Assembly (NCBI GenBank): GCA_016699555.1
Contig: CP064981.1
Span: 984,950-1,048,949, forward strand
Length of the DNA: 64,000 nt
Source of the DNA: Candidatus Iainarchaeum sp.
Lineage (GTDB): Archaea; Iainarchaeota; Iainarchaeia; Iainarchaeales; VGJJ01
Direction: 5' to 3'
Shown: positions 34,528 through 43,906 of the stretch, piece after piece
Layout: every line of letters begins with the position of its first letter
Position numbering within the stretch: the stretch's first letter is position 1
Position numbers and translations under genes: made by a program
Notes under the pieces: generated by a model
What the model was told of the DNA's origin: nothing
Databases searched by the model: none
The model's input: the letters and a program-made list of their open reading frames with translations, nothing else

Positions 34528-35316
34528 TCAGGAACTATTCGCTTCCCCGAGCTTGCGCGAGATGAACAATTGCGCAATCTTTTGGGGCAACTCCACGACT
34601 TGCTCGGGCTTGTAAGGGCCGTACTCCTTCATGTCCGTCCCCACGAACGAAGGAATCTCCGAAAGGATTCGGATGCGCTGCACGACGGCAGGGGCTTGCG
34701 GCGCGGGAGGAGCGGATGTGTGCTCGTGCTCCGACGCCACGTGGGGAGTTGAAGTCACAGGGATCGCACTAGGAGCGGGATGCATGCGATCGTCGGCTCT
34801 GCGGGCTTCGCGCGTGCGCTCTTCCAGTTTTTGCGCGGGACTGTTTTCGCTGAGCAAGCGATCGGCTTGTTTTTCTTCGTGAGACTTTTCCACGTGGATC
34901 TTGGGAGGAGTCGAAACCGTCTTGCTCGAGACGAAATCCCCATTCGCCTCTAATGCTTTTTGCGTGAGCGTGCGGTGAGCTGAAAGCGAGTCGAAGAGCA
35001 AATGAAATAATTCCTTTTCCTCTTTGGCCATGTGCGCATCATCCGCTTCCTGGAGGCGCGTCGAAACCAATACGGCATTGAGGAGTTTTTTTTCGCGGAT
35101 GGAAAAAAGCTCTTCCACGAGCTTCTTGAGATTGGAGAAGTCACGCGCTTTATTGGTATTGAGATCCGTGAGCGAATCCAAGTAGTTCTTACGCTCCGTA
35201 TCGATGAGATTGTGCACCTGATAGAGGAAGTCGTCCGGCACGTCGACGAGACGCGAAGTCGCCTTTTCTAATCGGTAAATGCGGCGCATTTCCTCATAAT
35301 CAAATCCCATATCCAA
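34528..35316 (-). CDS. gins51: GINS complex subunit GINS51
   Basis: 262 residues. Partner of MCM in the archaeal replicative helicase complex. N-terminal helical A domain (DYEEMRRIYRLEKATSRLVDVPDDFLYQVHNLI, typical GINS51 start), a long low-complexity linker (~125-205) and the small C-terminal B domain (VRILSEIPSFVGTDMKEYGPYKPEQVVELPQKIAQLFISRKLGE). The order A-then-B is that of GINS51. Encoded behind PriS with a 60-base gap, as in many archaea. ATG at 35310 is an alternative start. Confidence 0.92.
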   Translation of the reverse strand: MDMGFDYEEMRRIYRLEKATSRLVDVPDDFLYQVHNLIDTERKNYLDSLTDLNTNKARDFSNLKKLVEELFSIREKKLLNAVLVSTRLQEADDAHMAKEEKELFHLLFDSLSAHRTLTQKALEANGDFVSSKTVSTPPKIHVEKSHEEKQADRLLSENSPAQKLEERTREARRADDRMHPAPSAIPVTSTPHVASEHEHTSAPPAPQAPAVVQRIRILSEIPSFVGTDMKEYGPYKPEQVVELPQKIAQLFISRKLGEANSS

Positions 35317-35375
35317 CCACTCATTATGTTGATTCCGAACCTATTTATTCATTCGTATTTCGTTTCCCAACCTTC

Positions 35376-36605
35376 TCACCGAATCTCCGCGGCACCCCAT
35401 CCCACTAGGAACGCAGCAACGGGCGCAGAGGCCACGAGCTCTTGTTCGTGCAGGGGCTCGATGACCTCCTGTCCCACCCTAATACGTGGCGTCTCATGCA
35501 CAAAAATCTTCCGTTCCTTTTCGGCAGCGAAGGCGATGGCATCCGAAAAGGGATCGAATTGCTCCCAATCTGCGAGGTCGAGCGACTTGGCGAGGAAGCC
35601 CGTGGAGCCATGCACCGTGTCCGGGACGCGGAGGAGCTTGTAGATGTCCCCCGACGTCGAACGATCGATGGGGAGGCGCAGCTGCTCGTGGATGGAATGA
35701 AGGATGCCCGTCCAAAACAACTCGGTCTTCGCGCTCTTTCCGGGAACAGCAGGCAATGTCCCGTGCTGGAGCTCGTTGTACATGCGCTGGCGATTCTCCA
35801 AGAATGTCTTGAGCGCACGCATGGGCATCCCGGTCAGGCGAAACCATTCTTCTTCCGTCCCCGCCTCGATCATGCGTAGGATTTCCTGCAAGACGCGCTG
35901 CGCATTCCCTTTCGCGTGCACGAAGGGCGGACAACGGTATTGTTTGCCGTCGAAAACAAAACCCAGCGAAGGCCAATCCAATTCGTGCATGGAAAGATAA
36001 TCCATCAACTCGATGCGCGCATGCTTGGGCAACGAAAATATTTCTTTTTGGCGCACGTGGACGTGATAGCCTTTGCTTCCGGAGAAATTCACGCTCAACC
36101 CGGTGAATTGGAAATCATCCTGGAGGATGCGGATGAGCTGCTTGGTCTTTTCTTTGGTCGCGTGCAAGCAGACATCGCACGTCCACTCATCCAACTCCAC
36201 GCCTTTTCCGCACGTGGTGCATTTGAGCAAGTGACCTTTTCCTTGCGCGCCGCAATGCGGACACTTCCAGGAGTCATGGACCTGCTTGCAGTCCGTCTGC
36301 AAATCATCCGCATCGAATTCATAAATCAGATCGCTGCCCAGCCACTGCTTCTTTTCCATGGGCTGCGCGGCGGGAAGGGCATACTCGGAGATGCTCCCGG
36401 AGAAGTAAAGCGGAGTGTTATTGCGCAAGTACTGGTTCATTTCCTGCACATCATCGAATCCCACGTGACGCGCATCGATCTTCTTGATGTTGCCGAAACC
36501 GAATTCCCTTTTGGACACGTCATAGGGAGGATTGACGAGGTGCGAGGCATAATATTTGCGCAGCAGGCCCTTGAGCCATAACGATTCATTTTGTCCAATG
36601 CCCAT
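35376..36605 (-). CDS. priS: DNA primase catalytic (small) subunit PriS
   Basis: 409 residues. Polymerising subunit of archaeal-eukaryotic primase. Catalytic acidic motif IYEFDADD (Asp98, Asp100), zinc-binding cysteines in CPHCG, CTTCG and C-x2-C (about 115-146), the SGSKGYHVHV phosphate-binding segment and the DRSTSGDIYKLLRVPDTVHGSTG block with the third acidic residue. The start at 36605 fits GATTAAC about 28 bases upstream. First gene of PriS-GINS51-aIF2alpha-PAC2. Confidence 0.96.
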   Translation of the reverse strand: MGIGQNESLWLKGLLRKYYASHLVNPPYDVSKREFGFGNIKKIDARHVGFDDVQEMNQYLRNNTPLYFSGSISEYALPAAQPMEKKQWLGSDLIYEFDADDLQTDCKQVHDSWKCPHCGAQGKGHLLKCTTCGKGVELDEWTCDVCLHATKEKTKQLIRILQDDFQFTGLSVNFSGSKGYHVHVRQKEIFSLPKHARIELMDYLSMHELDWPSLGFVFDGKQYRCPPFVHAKGNAQRVLQEILRMIEAGTEEEWFRLTGMPMRALKTFLENRQRMYNELQHGTLPAVPGKSAKTELFWTGILHSIHEQLRLPIDRSTSGDIYKLLRVPDTVHGSTGFLAKSLDLADWEQFDPFSDAIAFAAEKERKIFVHETPRIRVGQEVIEPLHEQELVASAPVAAFLVGWGAAEIR

Positions 36606-36736
36606 ATGCGTCCCCTTTTCCAACCCGCGCGATGTTAATCCCTACTCATTACGGCGCCCGCAGCATTATAACCATACTTTTACTTTGCTGCCGGGGATTG
36701 CCAGGCTTTTAAACCCATGAATCTTCTTCCCAATGC

Positions 36737-39415
36737 ATGCCCGAGTTCTATCAGCAGCCCATCGAAGAGGTGCTGCGCGGCCTCAAGACAACGAATAATG
36801 GTCTCAGCAGCGGCGAAGCGGAAAGACGTCTTGGGATCTACGGGAAGAACAAGATCACCCTCGAGAAAAAGATCGACGTCCTAGGGATGCTCATCGGCCA
36901 ATTCACCGAGTTGCTGGTGTTGGTCCTGATCGCCGCGGGCATCCTCTCTGCGCTCTTCGGGGATATCACCGATACCATCGCCATTTTTGCCATCGTCATC
37001 CTCAATGGAATACTGGGATTCCTGCAAGAATACAAAGCAGAGAAAGCCATCGAAGCACTCAAGAAAATGGGCGCACTCAAAGCGACCGTGCGCAGGGACG
37101 GAAAACTCGTCGAAGTCGAGGCGGAAAATGTGGTGCCGGGAGATGTCGTCGTGCTCGAGGAAGGGACCAAACTCCCCGCCGACATCCGCTTCCTCGAAAT
37201 CGTGGATGCGGAAGTGGACGAAGCCATCCTGACGGGAGAATCCCACTCCGTCTCCAAGAACTTAGACGTATTACTGGGGACGAAAGCCGTTGCCGACCGC
37301 AAAAATATGGGATTCGCCAACACCTCCATCGTGCGCGGACGCGGTATAGGCGTTGTCGTCGGAACGGGGATGAAGACCGAATTCGGGAAGATCGCCAAAT
37401 CCCTCGAAGAGATCGAAGACGAAGACTCGCCGCTCAAGAAACAACTTGAAGTGCTTGCGAAGCAGTTGACGATCGGCGTGGTGGGAGTGATCATCATCCT
37501 CTTCATCCTCGGCTTCGTGATCGAACAACGGCCATTCGTCGAAATGTTCCTCCTCGCCATCTCATTGGGCGTTGCAGCCATCCCCGAAGGGCTTCCTGCC
37601 ATTACGACGATTACCCTTGCGCTCGGAATACAACAAATGGCCAAGCGCAATGCGCTCGTGAAGCATTTGCCTTCCGTTGAGACGCTGGGGAGCACCACCG
37701 TCATCTGCTCCGACAAGACCGGCACGCTGACCAAGAATGAGATGACCGTGGAATACGTCTACGCGGACGAGCGCCTGGTGCAAGTCACTGGCGTAGGGTA
37801 TTCATCCCAAGGACAACTCCAATGGAATAACCAACCCGTCGTGTTGAATTCAGACGCCTACGCGGGAATGGAACTCACCATCGAGAATGGACTCTACTGC
37901 AACAACGCCGACTACAATCCCAAGAACGAAAGCATGGTCGGGGATCCCACCGAAGGATGCATGCTCGTGCTGGCCCACAAGGCACAGCTCCAATCCACTT
38001 CCAAGCGCGTGAAAGAAATCCCATTCACTTCCGAGCGAAAACGCATGAGCGTGGTGCTGCAGTTCTCCGATCGCAGCTTTCGCGTGTACAGCAAAGGAGC
38101 CATCGAGAAAATCATGGAGTCCTGTACGTATGCATTGGAGCACGGGAAACGAATCCCTCTCACGCAAGTCAAGAAGAATCAATTCCTGCAGCAGGCAGAG
38201 GTATTGTCCAAGGCCGCCTATCGCGTGCTCGCATTCGCATACAAGGACATCAGCAATCTCGAGGGAGAAATGGAAAACAACCTCACGCTGACGGGCCTCA
38301 TGGCCTTGCGCGATCCTCCACGCGAAGAGGTCAAGCAAGCCATTGCGGTCTGCCAGCAGGCCGGAATCACGGTCAAGATGGTCACGGGAGACAACCCCAT
38401 CACCGCGCAGGCTATTGCCCAAAAGCTAGGGATGAATGGACGCGTCATCACGGGGATGGAACTCAACACCCTCTCCGAGCAAGAATTCCAACAGGCAGCG
38501 ATCCACTGCACCGTATTCGCACGCGTGGACCCGGAACACAAATACAAAATCGTCCAAGCGCTGCAGAAGACGGGAGAGGTCGTCGCGGTCACCGGGGACG
38601 GCGTCAATGATGCGCCCGCGCTCAAGAAAGCGGACATCGGCATCGCCATGGGGATCAAAGGAACCGACGTCGCCAAGGAAGCCGCCGATGTGGTGCTGAA
38701 AGACGACAACTTCGCCACGCTCGTGAATGCCGTCGAACAAGGAAGGACCATCTACCAGAACCTCCAAGGGTTTGTGCGCTATCTGTTGGCGGCCAACTTA
38801 GGAGAGGTCATCATCGTATCGCTGGGATTCTTCCTCAAATCCGGAGAAATCCTCTCCCCCATCCAATTGCTCTGGATCAACCTCGTCACGGATGCGCTTC
38901 CCGCGCTCGCATTGGGGGAAGACCCGCCATCCAAGGACGTCATGCAACGCAAGCCCCGCGACCCGCATGCGGGAATACTCAACCAAATGCCCTCATTCAT
39001 CATCCTTGCCGGCGTGATGAGCACGATCGTGACGTTCGCGGCATACTTCTATGGACTGCAGACCAGCGCCGTGTATGCGCAGACGATGGCCTTCACCGGA
39101 ATCGTGGTATTCGAGCTCATGCTCGTATTCAATGCCCGACAAGAAGGGAAGAGCTGGCTGCAACTCTCCCCATTCAACAACATCTGGCTCGTCATCGCAG
39201 TGATCGCATCCTTCGGCGTGCAACTGTTGGCGTTATACACCCCGTTCCTGCAAGGCATCCTCCAGACGGTACCGCTCAATATCGAGGACTGGTTCGTGAT
39301 CATGGGAATGAGCTTCGTCGCCGCCACCATGCTGCCCTATCTCAATGCGGCGTGGTTGCGCTTCCGGAATAAAGAGAAACACCCCACTGCGACGCACGGC
39401 ATCCCGAGCATGTAA
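36737..39415 (+). CDS. P2A-type ATPase, probable Ca2+ pump (SERCA/PMR1-like)
   Basis: 892 residues. All P-type hallmarks: N-terminal cation-ATPase domain, actuator TGES, phosphorylation site CSDKTGTLT, nucleotide-binding region, and GDGVNDAPALKKADIGIAMG hinge. Calcium-site residues fit P2A pumps: TM4 AAIPEGLPAI (PEGLP), TM5 AANLGEV (Asn, Glu), TM6 NLVTDALPALALG (N..TD). Ten membrane helices expected. The ATG at 36737 has TTTTAAA at about 36709-36715. Divergent from PriS. Exports Ca2+ from the cell at the cost of ATP; Mn2+ is possible. Confidence 0.9.
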   Translation: MPEFYQQPIEEVLRGLKTTNNGLSSGEAERRLGIYGKNKITLEKKIDVLGMLIGQFTELLVLVLIAAGILSALFGDITDTIAIFAIVILNGILGFLQEYKAEKAIEALKKMGALKATVRRDGKLVEVEAENVVPGDVVVLEEGTKLPADIRFLEIVDAEVDEAILTGESHSVSKNLDVLLGTKAVADRKNMGFANTSIVRGRGIGVVVGTGMKTEFGKIAKSLEEIEDEDSPLKKQLEVLAKQLTIGVVGVIIILFILGFVIEQRPFVEMFLLAISLGVAAIPEGLPAITTITLALGIQQMAKRNALVKHLPSVETLGSTTVICSDKTGTLTKNEMTVEYVYADERLVQVTGVGYSSQGQLQWNNQPVVLNSDAYAGMELTIENGLYCNNADYNPKNESMVGDPTEGCMLVLAHKAQLQSTSKRVKEIPFTSERKRMSVVLQFSDRSFRVYSKGAIEKIMESCTYALEHGKRIPLTQVKKNQFLQQAEVLSKAAYRVLAFAYKDISNLEGEMENNLTLTGLMALRDPPREEVKQAIAVCQQAGITVKMVTGDNPITAQAIAQKLGMNGRVITGMELNTLSEQEFQQAAIHCTVFARVDPEHKYKIVQALQKTGEVVAVTGDGVNDAPALKKADIGIAMGIKGTDVAKEAADVVLKDDNFATLVNAVEQGRTIYQNLQGFVRYLLAANLGEVIIVSLGFFLKSGEILSPIQLLWINLVTDALPALALGEDPPSKDVMQRKPRDPHAGILNQMPSFIILAGVMSTIVTFAAYFYGLQTSAVYAQTMAFTGIVVFELMLVFNARQEGKSWLQLSPFNNIWLVIAVIASFGVQLLALYTPFLQGILQTVPLNIEDWFVIMGMSFVAATMLPYLNAAWLRFRNKEKHPTATHGIPSM

Positions 39416-39418
39416 TTT

Positions 39419-40510
39419 TCATTCTTTCGCGCCAGGCGCATCCTTCTCTTCCGTTTTCTGCTCGCGCGTGGAAGGATTGGTCTCACGCGTATAGAACTGC
39501 AGGGGATGCATGACATTACATGTACGCGAAATGCACAACCCATGCTCGCGCACCTTGGCGCAGCTGGGAGCGGAATACTTCTTCCCGCTCGTTTTACCAG
39601 AGATGTTGTCCACGTGATAGCGCGTGGTACGCTCGTCATAATTGGGCGCCTTCGCGAAGAGCGCGATGATGTCGGGTTGAGGCATTTCGATGTTGACCAA
39701 GAAAGTAGCCAAATCGAAGCGCGCCATGTGAGGGAGATTCACTCCCGCGTGCAGCTCGGAATATAGCTTGTCCATGCAGGGAGGAAAGGCCTGGAGGTTG
39801 ACAATACCCATCACGGCCGCTTTCGCCTGAGTCGCCTGGATGTCGCGCAATTGCTGCTGGAGCAGAGACGCTTTTTCCTCGAAGAGAGGAGGCAAGCCCT
39901 TGGTGTCCACGGGCAACGAAGCCAGTATTTGAGCATGCGCCACTTCTGCGAGCCAACGGCATGCCGCATTGATGTCGAGGATGATGAACCCGCGCTCCAC
40001 GCGCTGATTCACCAAATGCAACTGCGCATCGCGCAGGGGAAAAGAAATGTATTGGGTCAAGGGGATGGCGATCTTTTGGATATGATCCTCTTGCCGTAGA
40101 TCCACGCGCAATTTGAGTCCTTGTGCGAGATCCAAGAAATTGGTGAGCTTCTCCTTTTCATTCACCAAATACTCGAACGTCAAATCCCCCATCAGCCCGG
40201 CAAAGCGCTCATTGCCCTGCGTCTGGCGTTGGAAGGAGAGGAGGATCTTTGCGATAGGGAACGCAATCACGTCCTGCACCAGGAACTCCTCATAGGAGAG
40301 CTCGCGCTGCTTGAGGTGATTGGAAATGAACGCTTGCTGCTGCTTCCCGCTCAACGTCAGTGCGGCCACGACTAACTCGGACGCGCGCTGGAAAACGCCC
40401 TCGCTCAATTGCTCCATGTTAGGAGCGAGCTGCTTGATGGTGTTCTTTCCCTGCTGGGAAAAGGGATAACGCCGCGCATATTGGAGCTGCGCAATAGGTA
40501 CGACAGCCAT
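39419..40510 (-). CDS. priL: DNA primase large subunit PriL
   Basis: 363 residues. Regulatory subunit with a C-terminal [4Fe-4S] domain: cysteines in FPPCMDKLY, SAPSCAKVREHGLC and SRTCNVMHPLQFY, the normal four-ligand pattern. The N-terminal helical part binds PriS. Here PriL is separated from PriS by the Ca2+-ATPase gene and lies next to the PCNA genes. TTAAG box centred about 26 bases upstream. The C-terminal ~20 residues are charged. Confidence 0.92.
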   Translation of the reverse strand: MAVVPIAQLQYARRYPFSQQGKNTIKQLAPNMEQLSEGVFQRASELVVAALTLSGKQQQAFISNHLKQRELSYEEFLVQDVIAFPIAKILLSFQRQTQGNERFAGLMGDLTFEYLVNEKEKLTNFLDLAQGLKLRVDLRQEDHIQKIAIPLTQYISFPLRDAQLHLVNQRVERGFIILDINAACRWLAEVAHAQILASLPVDTKGLPPLFEEKASLLQQQLRDIQATQAKAAVMGIVNLQAFPPCMDKLYSELHAGVNLPHMARFDLATFLVNIEMPQPDIIALFAKAPNYDERTTRYHVDNISGKTSGKKYSAPSCAKVREHGLCISRTCNVMHPLQFYTRETNPSTREQKTEEKDAPGAKE

Positions 40511-40575
40511 ACCCATTCTTCGCAGGAAGAGAAACTTAAAGCTGTGGTTGGTTTAGTGCCTGCACGCCACGCCCA

Positions 40576-41304
40576 TCACAAAATCATGTGGGCTAAATAA
40601 TACTGCAGCTTGGTCTTGCCGATCTCATAGCTGATGCGCAAGGGAGCATCCGATTTCAACTCCAACGCGATCGTCGAGTCATTGTCGGCTTCCTTGATGA
40701 CGTTGGTGATGTAATTGAGCGAATACTTGGATGTCACATCCACCCCATGCTTCACCGAAATCAGCTTGCCTTCTTTCGATACCGTGCGCAGCGTCCCTTG
40801 GGACCCCTTGGCTTCGATGTGGAACTGCTTATTGCTGACCTTCAATGTCACGCTGCTCCCGAAGATATGCGCATCCTTCAACGCTTCCTTCAACAGGCGT
40901 GCATTGATCTCGATGCGCGCATCGAATTTGTTATCGGGGATCTTGATCTCTTTATCTCCGTCCGCGACATCGATCAAGGGCAACGAGAAATGACGCGTGA
41001 AGTCTCCCTCAAGCTTCAGCTCCAACTCGGAATCGGAAACATCCAAGAAGAGCTTATCCGTGGGCATGCTGCGCGCCAGCATACGCGCCAACTCCACGAC
41101 ATCCACCCCTACCAGCGTGGGCTCGATGAGGTATTGCGTGAAAGCGGATTTGTCGATAAAGCAATCCACCAAAACGATTTGGGAAGGATCCACGGCGCGC
41201 AAGGAAATGCCCTTCTCGGAGAAGCGGAAGTTCCCTTCAGAGATGAAAGAGGCGATCGCATCGACGGTGCGCTTGATCTGCGTGGCATCAGGGGATTCAA
41301 TCAT
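40576..41304 (-). CDS. pcn1: DNA polymerase sliding clamp PCNA, paralogue 1
   Basis: 242 residues, a complete PCNA: two repeats joined by the interdomain loop (LELKLEGDFTRHFSLPLIDVAD). RFSEKGISLRAVDPSQIVLVD is the standard first-domain centre. The ATG at 41304 is supported by CATATAAATC on the minus strand (about 41325-41334); the longer frame would be a Ser/Leu-rich leader. Roughly one-third identical by eye to the second PCNA at 41942. The two may form a heterotrimer or be used alternatively. Confidence 0.93.
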   Translation of the reverse strand: MIESPDATQIKRTVDAIASFISEGNFRFSEKGISLRAVDPSQIVLVDCFIDKSAFTQYLIEPTLVGVDVVELARMLARSMPTDKLFLDVSDSELELKLEGDFTRHFSLPLIDVADGDKEIKIPDNKFDARIEINARLLKEALKDAHIFGSSVTLKVSNKQFHIEAKGSQGTLRTVSKEGKLISVKHGVDVTSKYSLNYITNVIKEADNDSTIALELKSDAPLRISYEIGKTKLQYYLAHMIL

Positions 41305-41381
41305 ACAGCTAATACCACTGTGCAGATTTATATGGGAAATCCCTCCACTTGCTTGCATCAGCCAGAAAAGAGGAAAAGATA

Positions 41382-41933
41382 ATGGATGCAGGCAGGACGA
41401 TCGCACTCGGGTTGCGCGGAGTATTGCTTTTGGGGCTCGTTTGGGCCCTCATGCAAGGAAGGCTCGATTATGTGGGGATCCTCGGCGCCAGCGTCATCGC
41501 ATCCGCACTCGTGGGATGGATCCAACGCCGATACTTCGGGCCCATGGGCATCTACTTGGATGTGCTATTCGCGCTGCTCATCGTATTCAACAACCTCTTC
41601 GGGCTCGTATTCGATTTCTATCATACCGTTCCGGGATGGGACATCGCAACGCACTACACGACGAGCATCTTCCTCGCCGTGAGCGGGTTAGTATTATTGG
41701 AGCGCGGCTATCCCCAAATGATCAAGCAAGTACCCAAACCCGCCGTCGTGTTCGCCGTCACGTTGTTTGCGTTAGGATTAGGAGGGTTATGGGAGATTGG
41801 AGAGTTCAGCTCGGACTTCCTGCGCATGACCGATTTCCAGCAAGGGTTGACGAATACGATGCAGGATTTGATCGTTGATTTAGGCGCAGGCATTGTCGTG
41901 GGAACGGCCTGGGCGTGGAAGCGCAAATACTAG
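41382..41933 (+). CDS. Integral membrane protein, DUF2238/YjdF-like
   Basis: 183 residues with five to six hydrophobic segments. FDFYHTVPGWDIATHYTTSIFLAVSG, WEIGEFSSDFL and NTMQDLIVDLGAGIVVG match the conserved positions of DUF2238 proteins (WD..HF, E..E, D.DL..D..G). A purine-rich AGAGGAAAAG precedes the ATG and could act as ribosome site. Sits between the two PCNA genes on the opposite strand. Function unknown. Confidence 0.65.
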   Translation: MDAGRTIALGLRGVLLLGLVWALMQGRLDYVGILGASVIASALVGWIQRRYFGPMGIYLDVLFALLIVFNNLFGLVFDFYHTVPGWDIATHYTTSIFLAVSGLVLLERGYPQMIKQVPKPAVVFAVTLFALGLGGLWEIGEFSSDFLRMTDFQQGLTNTMQDLIVDLGAGIVVGTAWAWKRKY

Positions 41934-41941
41934 CGCTCCAC

Positions 41942-42688
41942 TTACGCCGTCTCGATGCGCGGAGCCAAAAAGTAACGCAGTTTCGCTTCGCCGATGTGAT
42001 AGTTCAATTCCACGGGCGCATTCTCTTTCAGCTTCAATGTCAGATCGGTTTCGGAATTGGCGGCCTTGAGCATATCCGAGAGATAATCCAATGGGAACAT
42101 GGACTTACAATCGCGCTTGAGCGCGAAATCCACCATGGAAGTGGAATCCTTTGCGGTTTCGTTGCTGAGTTCTCCCTTCGAAGAAGTGGCTTTCACATAG
42201 AACCCATCCGCTTTCGCTCCAAGCGTAAGATGCGTGGACAAGAGCGAGGCATCCTTCAAGGCATCCTGCAACACGGTCGCTTTCATTTTGACGGTCGCAT
42301 CGAATTCGATCTTGGGATTGGGCAATTCGCCCGAGGAAATATCGATGAGGGGAACGGAAAAACTTCTCGTTGAAGAACCCTTGAAGGTGATGGACATCTT
42401 GGTGTCATCGTTGTCGAGTTTGATATGCACTTCATCCGTTGGCTTGGCGCGGGACATGACTTGGTTGAGGTAGTCGAGATCCAATCCGAGCTTCAGCGTC
42501 CCATCCACGTGGAATTTCTTGAAGGCTTTCTTCTCATACTCGAAATCGACCATGGAGATCTGGGAGGGATCCGTGGCTTTCAATGAAAGGCCTTTCTCGG
42601 AGACCTCGAATTCCGCTTCGTCGATCAGCACGGCGATCGCATCGATGCTGCGCTTCAATACATCTGCTTTTTCGATTACAAGTTCCAT
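41942..42688 (-). CDS. pcn2: DNA polymerase sliding clamp PCNA, paralogue 2
   Basis: 248 residues, a second complete PCNA (FEVSEKGLSLKATDPSQISMVDFEY; IKLDNDDTKMSITFKGSSTRSFSVPLIDI; C-terminus LRYFLAP). More acidic-linker and Lys-rich than paralogue 1, and the closer of the two to typical euryarchaeal PCNA by eye. GTATATTTT lies 26 bases upstream of the ATG at 42688, so each PCNA gene has its own promoter. Confidence 0.94.
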   Translation of the reverse strand: MELVIEKADVLKRSIDAIAVLIDEAEFEVSEKGLSLKATDPSQISMVDFEYEKKAFKKFHVDGTLKLGLDLDYLNQVMSRAKPTDEVHIKLDNDDTKMSITFKGSSTRSFSVPLIDISSGELPNPKIEFDATVKMKATVLQDALKDASLLSTHLTLGAKADGFYVKATSSKGELSNETAKDSTSMVDFALKRDCKSMFPLDYLSDMLKAANSETDLTLKLKENAPVELNYHIGEAKLRYFLAPRIETA

Positions 42689-42765
42689 CATAGACGATCC
42701 CAACCCTCAAAATATACACTATAATGCGCCCTTGAACGGCTTTAAAGCTTGCGGGATTCACGCGC

Positions 42766-43530
42766 TTATTGTCCGAATGGGAAGGTGCTGACCTTCTTCC
42801 CGCTCAAAATCCCGGGCAAATCATCGAAGAGGAAGAGCTTGACAAAGCCCACATACGGAAGCCAACCCAACGCCTTCCCTTTCACCAGCGAAAGAGGGAT
42901 GGGATAGGGAGAGGGGCATAATTTCTGCGTCGAGATCAAACCCGGAATGGACTCATCCACTTTTCCGCAGTCCTGGTCCAAGGAAATATTGTTATCGCCC
43001 TTCGTCAGCAGATAATACTGGCCATTGGAGCGGATCTTCACTACCGCGCGATGGATGATCTCGATACCGCGTTGCTTGGAGACGTACACCACGATATCCG
43101 TATTCCCCTGCTTGGGAATCTGAATGGTCTGATTGGTCGCCTTGAACGTCAGCTGCCAAACCCCATTCTCGAGCAATTGCATCGTCGCAAGGTCTTGGAG
43201 CGAAGTCTTGGCGACATCGATGCCATCCAACACCACCTCTTGCGTGTTCAACCCAGCACCATCCACGCCGTGCAACAGCACCACATCCCCGCGCGCCATC
43301 GTGGGAAGCATGCTTCCGGAGACGACGATGACCAATGGAGAAGCCGTCTGCAGGGCGAAACCGATAATGCTATACAACGCAAACGCAAAAATGAAAGAAA
43401 AAACCAAATAGATGACCCACGACAACGCGGCGTTGTCCCAGGGATTGAGCAATGGCATCAAGTACTCATCCACATAATAGAAAGGATCCAATTTTTCCCA
43501 GAAAGAAGGCGATTTCTTTTCGACTGCCAT
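42766..43530 (-). CDS. Signal peptidase I, archaeal type
   Basis: 254 residues. Membrane helix at ~38-62, catalytic Ser73 in SGSMLPTM, His160 in EIIHRAV (archaeal and ER enzymes use Ser-His in place of Ser-Lys) and the GDN motif at 178-180. The C-terminal KALGWLPYVGFVKLFLF may form a second hydrophobic segment. It removes Sec signal peptides such as that of the S-layer protein. TATA box TTATAAA (about 43553-43559). Confidence 0.92.
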   Translation of the reverse strand: MAVEKKSPSFWEKLDPFYYVDEYLMPLLNPWDNAALSWVIYLVFSFIFAFALYSIIGFALQTASPLVIVVSGSMLPTMARGDVVLLHGVDGAGLNTQEVVLDGIDVAKTSLQDLATMQLLENGVWQLTFKATNQTIQIPKQGNTDIVVYVSKQRGIEIIHRAVVKIRSNGQYYLLTKGDNNISLDQDCGKVDESIPGLISTQKLCPSPYPIPLSLVKGKALGWLPYVGFVKLFLFDDLPGILSGKKVSTFPFGQ

Positions 43531-43615
43531 ATCAAGGAAATGAAACGGTTTTGATGTTATAAATGAAATGGAAATAAGAGGAAAAAGACATGCACCCGCG
43601 GCGCATGCGATGAAA

Positions 43616-43891
43616 CTATTTGAGTGCCTTGGAGAAAGCGCTCTTCAAATCCCCTAACTCCTCGTGCAAGCGCTTTGCGGCGTCGACGAGGACGGTCTTG
43701 GCGGACTTTCCTTTTGTCTTCAAGACGAACAATGCATCCTTGTCCTGAGGGTGCTCGAGCTTGTAGGCCACGAATTCAACGGCGGGATCGCTCACCAACT
43801 GCGCCTTCAAGAGATTCGCAAACGTATGCGTTTCCCCGACGAGTTTGAATTCCACGTGATTGGCTGCTTTCTTGATGAATTCGAGTTCCAT
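43616..43891 (-). CDS. rpoL: DNA-directed RNA polymerase subunit L
   Basis: 91 residues, Rpb11/AC19-like. The family core is HTFANLLKAQLVSDPAVEFVAYKLEHPQDKDALFVLKTKG. It pairs with subunit D to nucleate polymerase assembly. Follows Csl4 by 15 bases on the same strand, a common archaeal pairing. Confidence 0.95.
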   Translation of the reverse strand: MELEFIKKAANHVEFKLVGETHTFANLLKAQLVSDPAVEFVAYKLEHPQDKDALFVLKTKGKSAKTVLVDAAKRLHEELGDLKSAFSKALK

Positions 43892-43906
43892 GTGTTTTCC
43901 CCCTAA

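Noticed and set aside
36606..36736. Hairpin GCAGC/GCTGC between PriS and the Ca2+-ATPase as a regulatory RNA
   Set aside because: It needs a bulge and a long loop, and it probably only overlaps the two divergent promoters.
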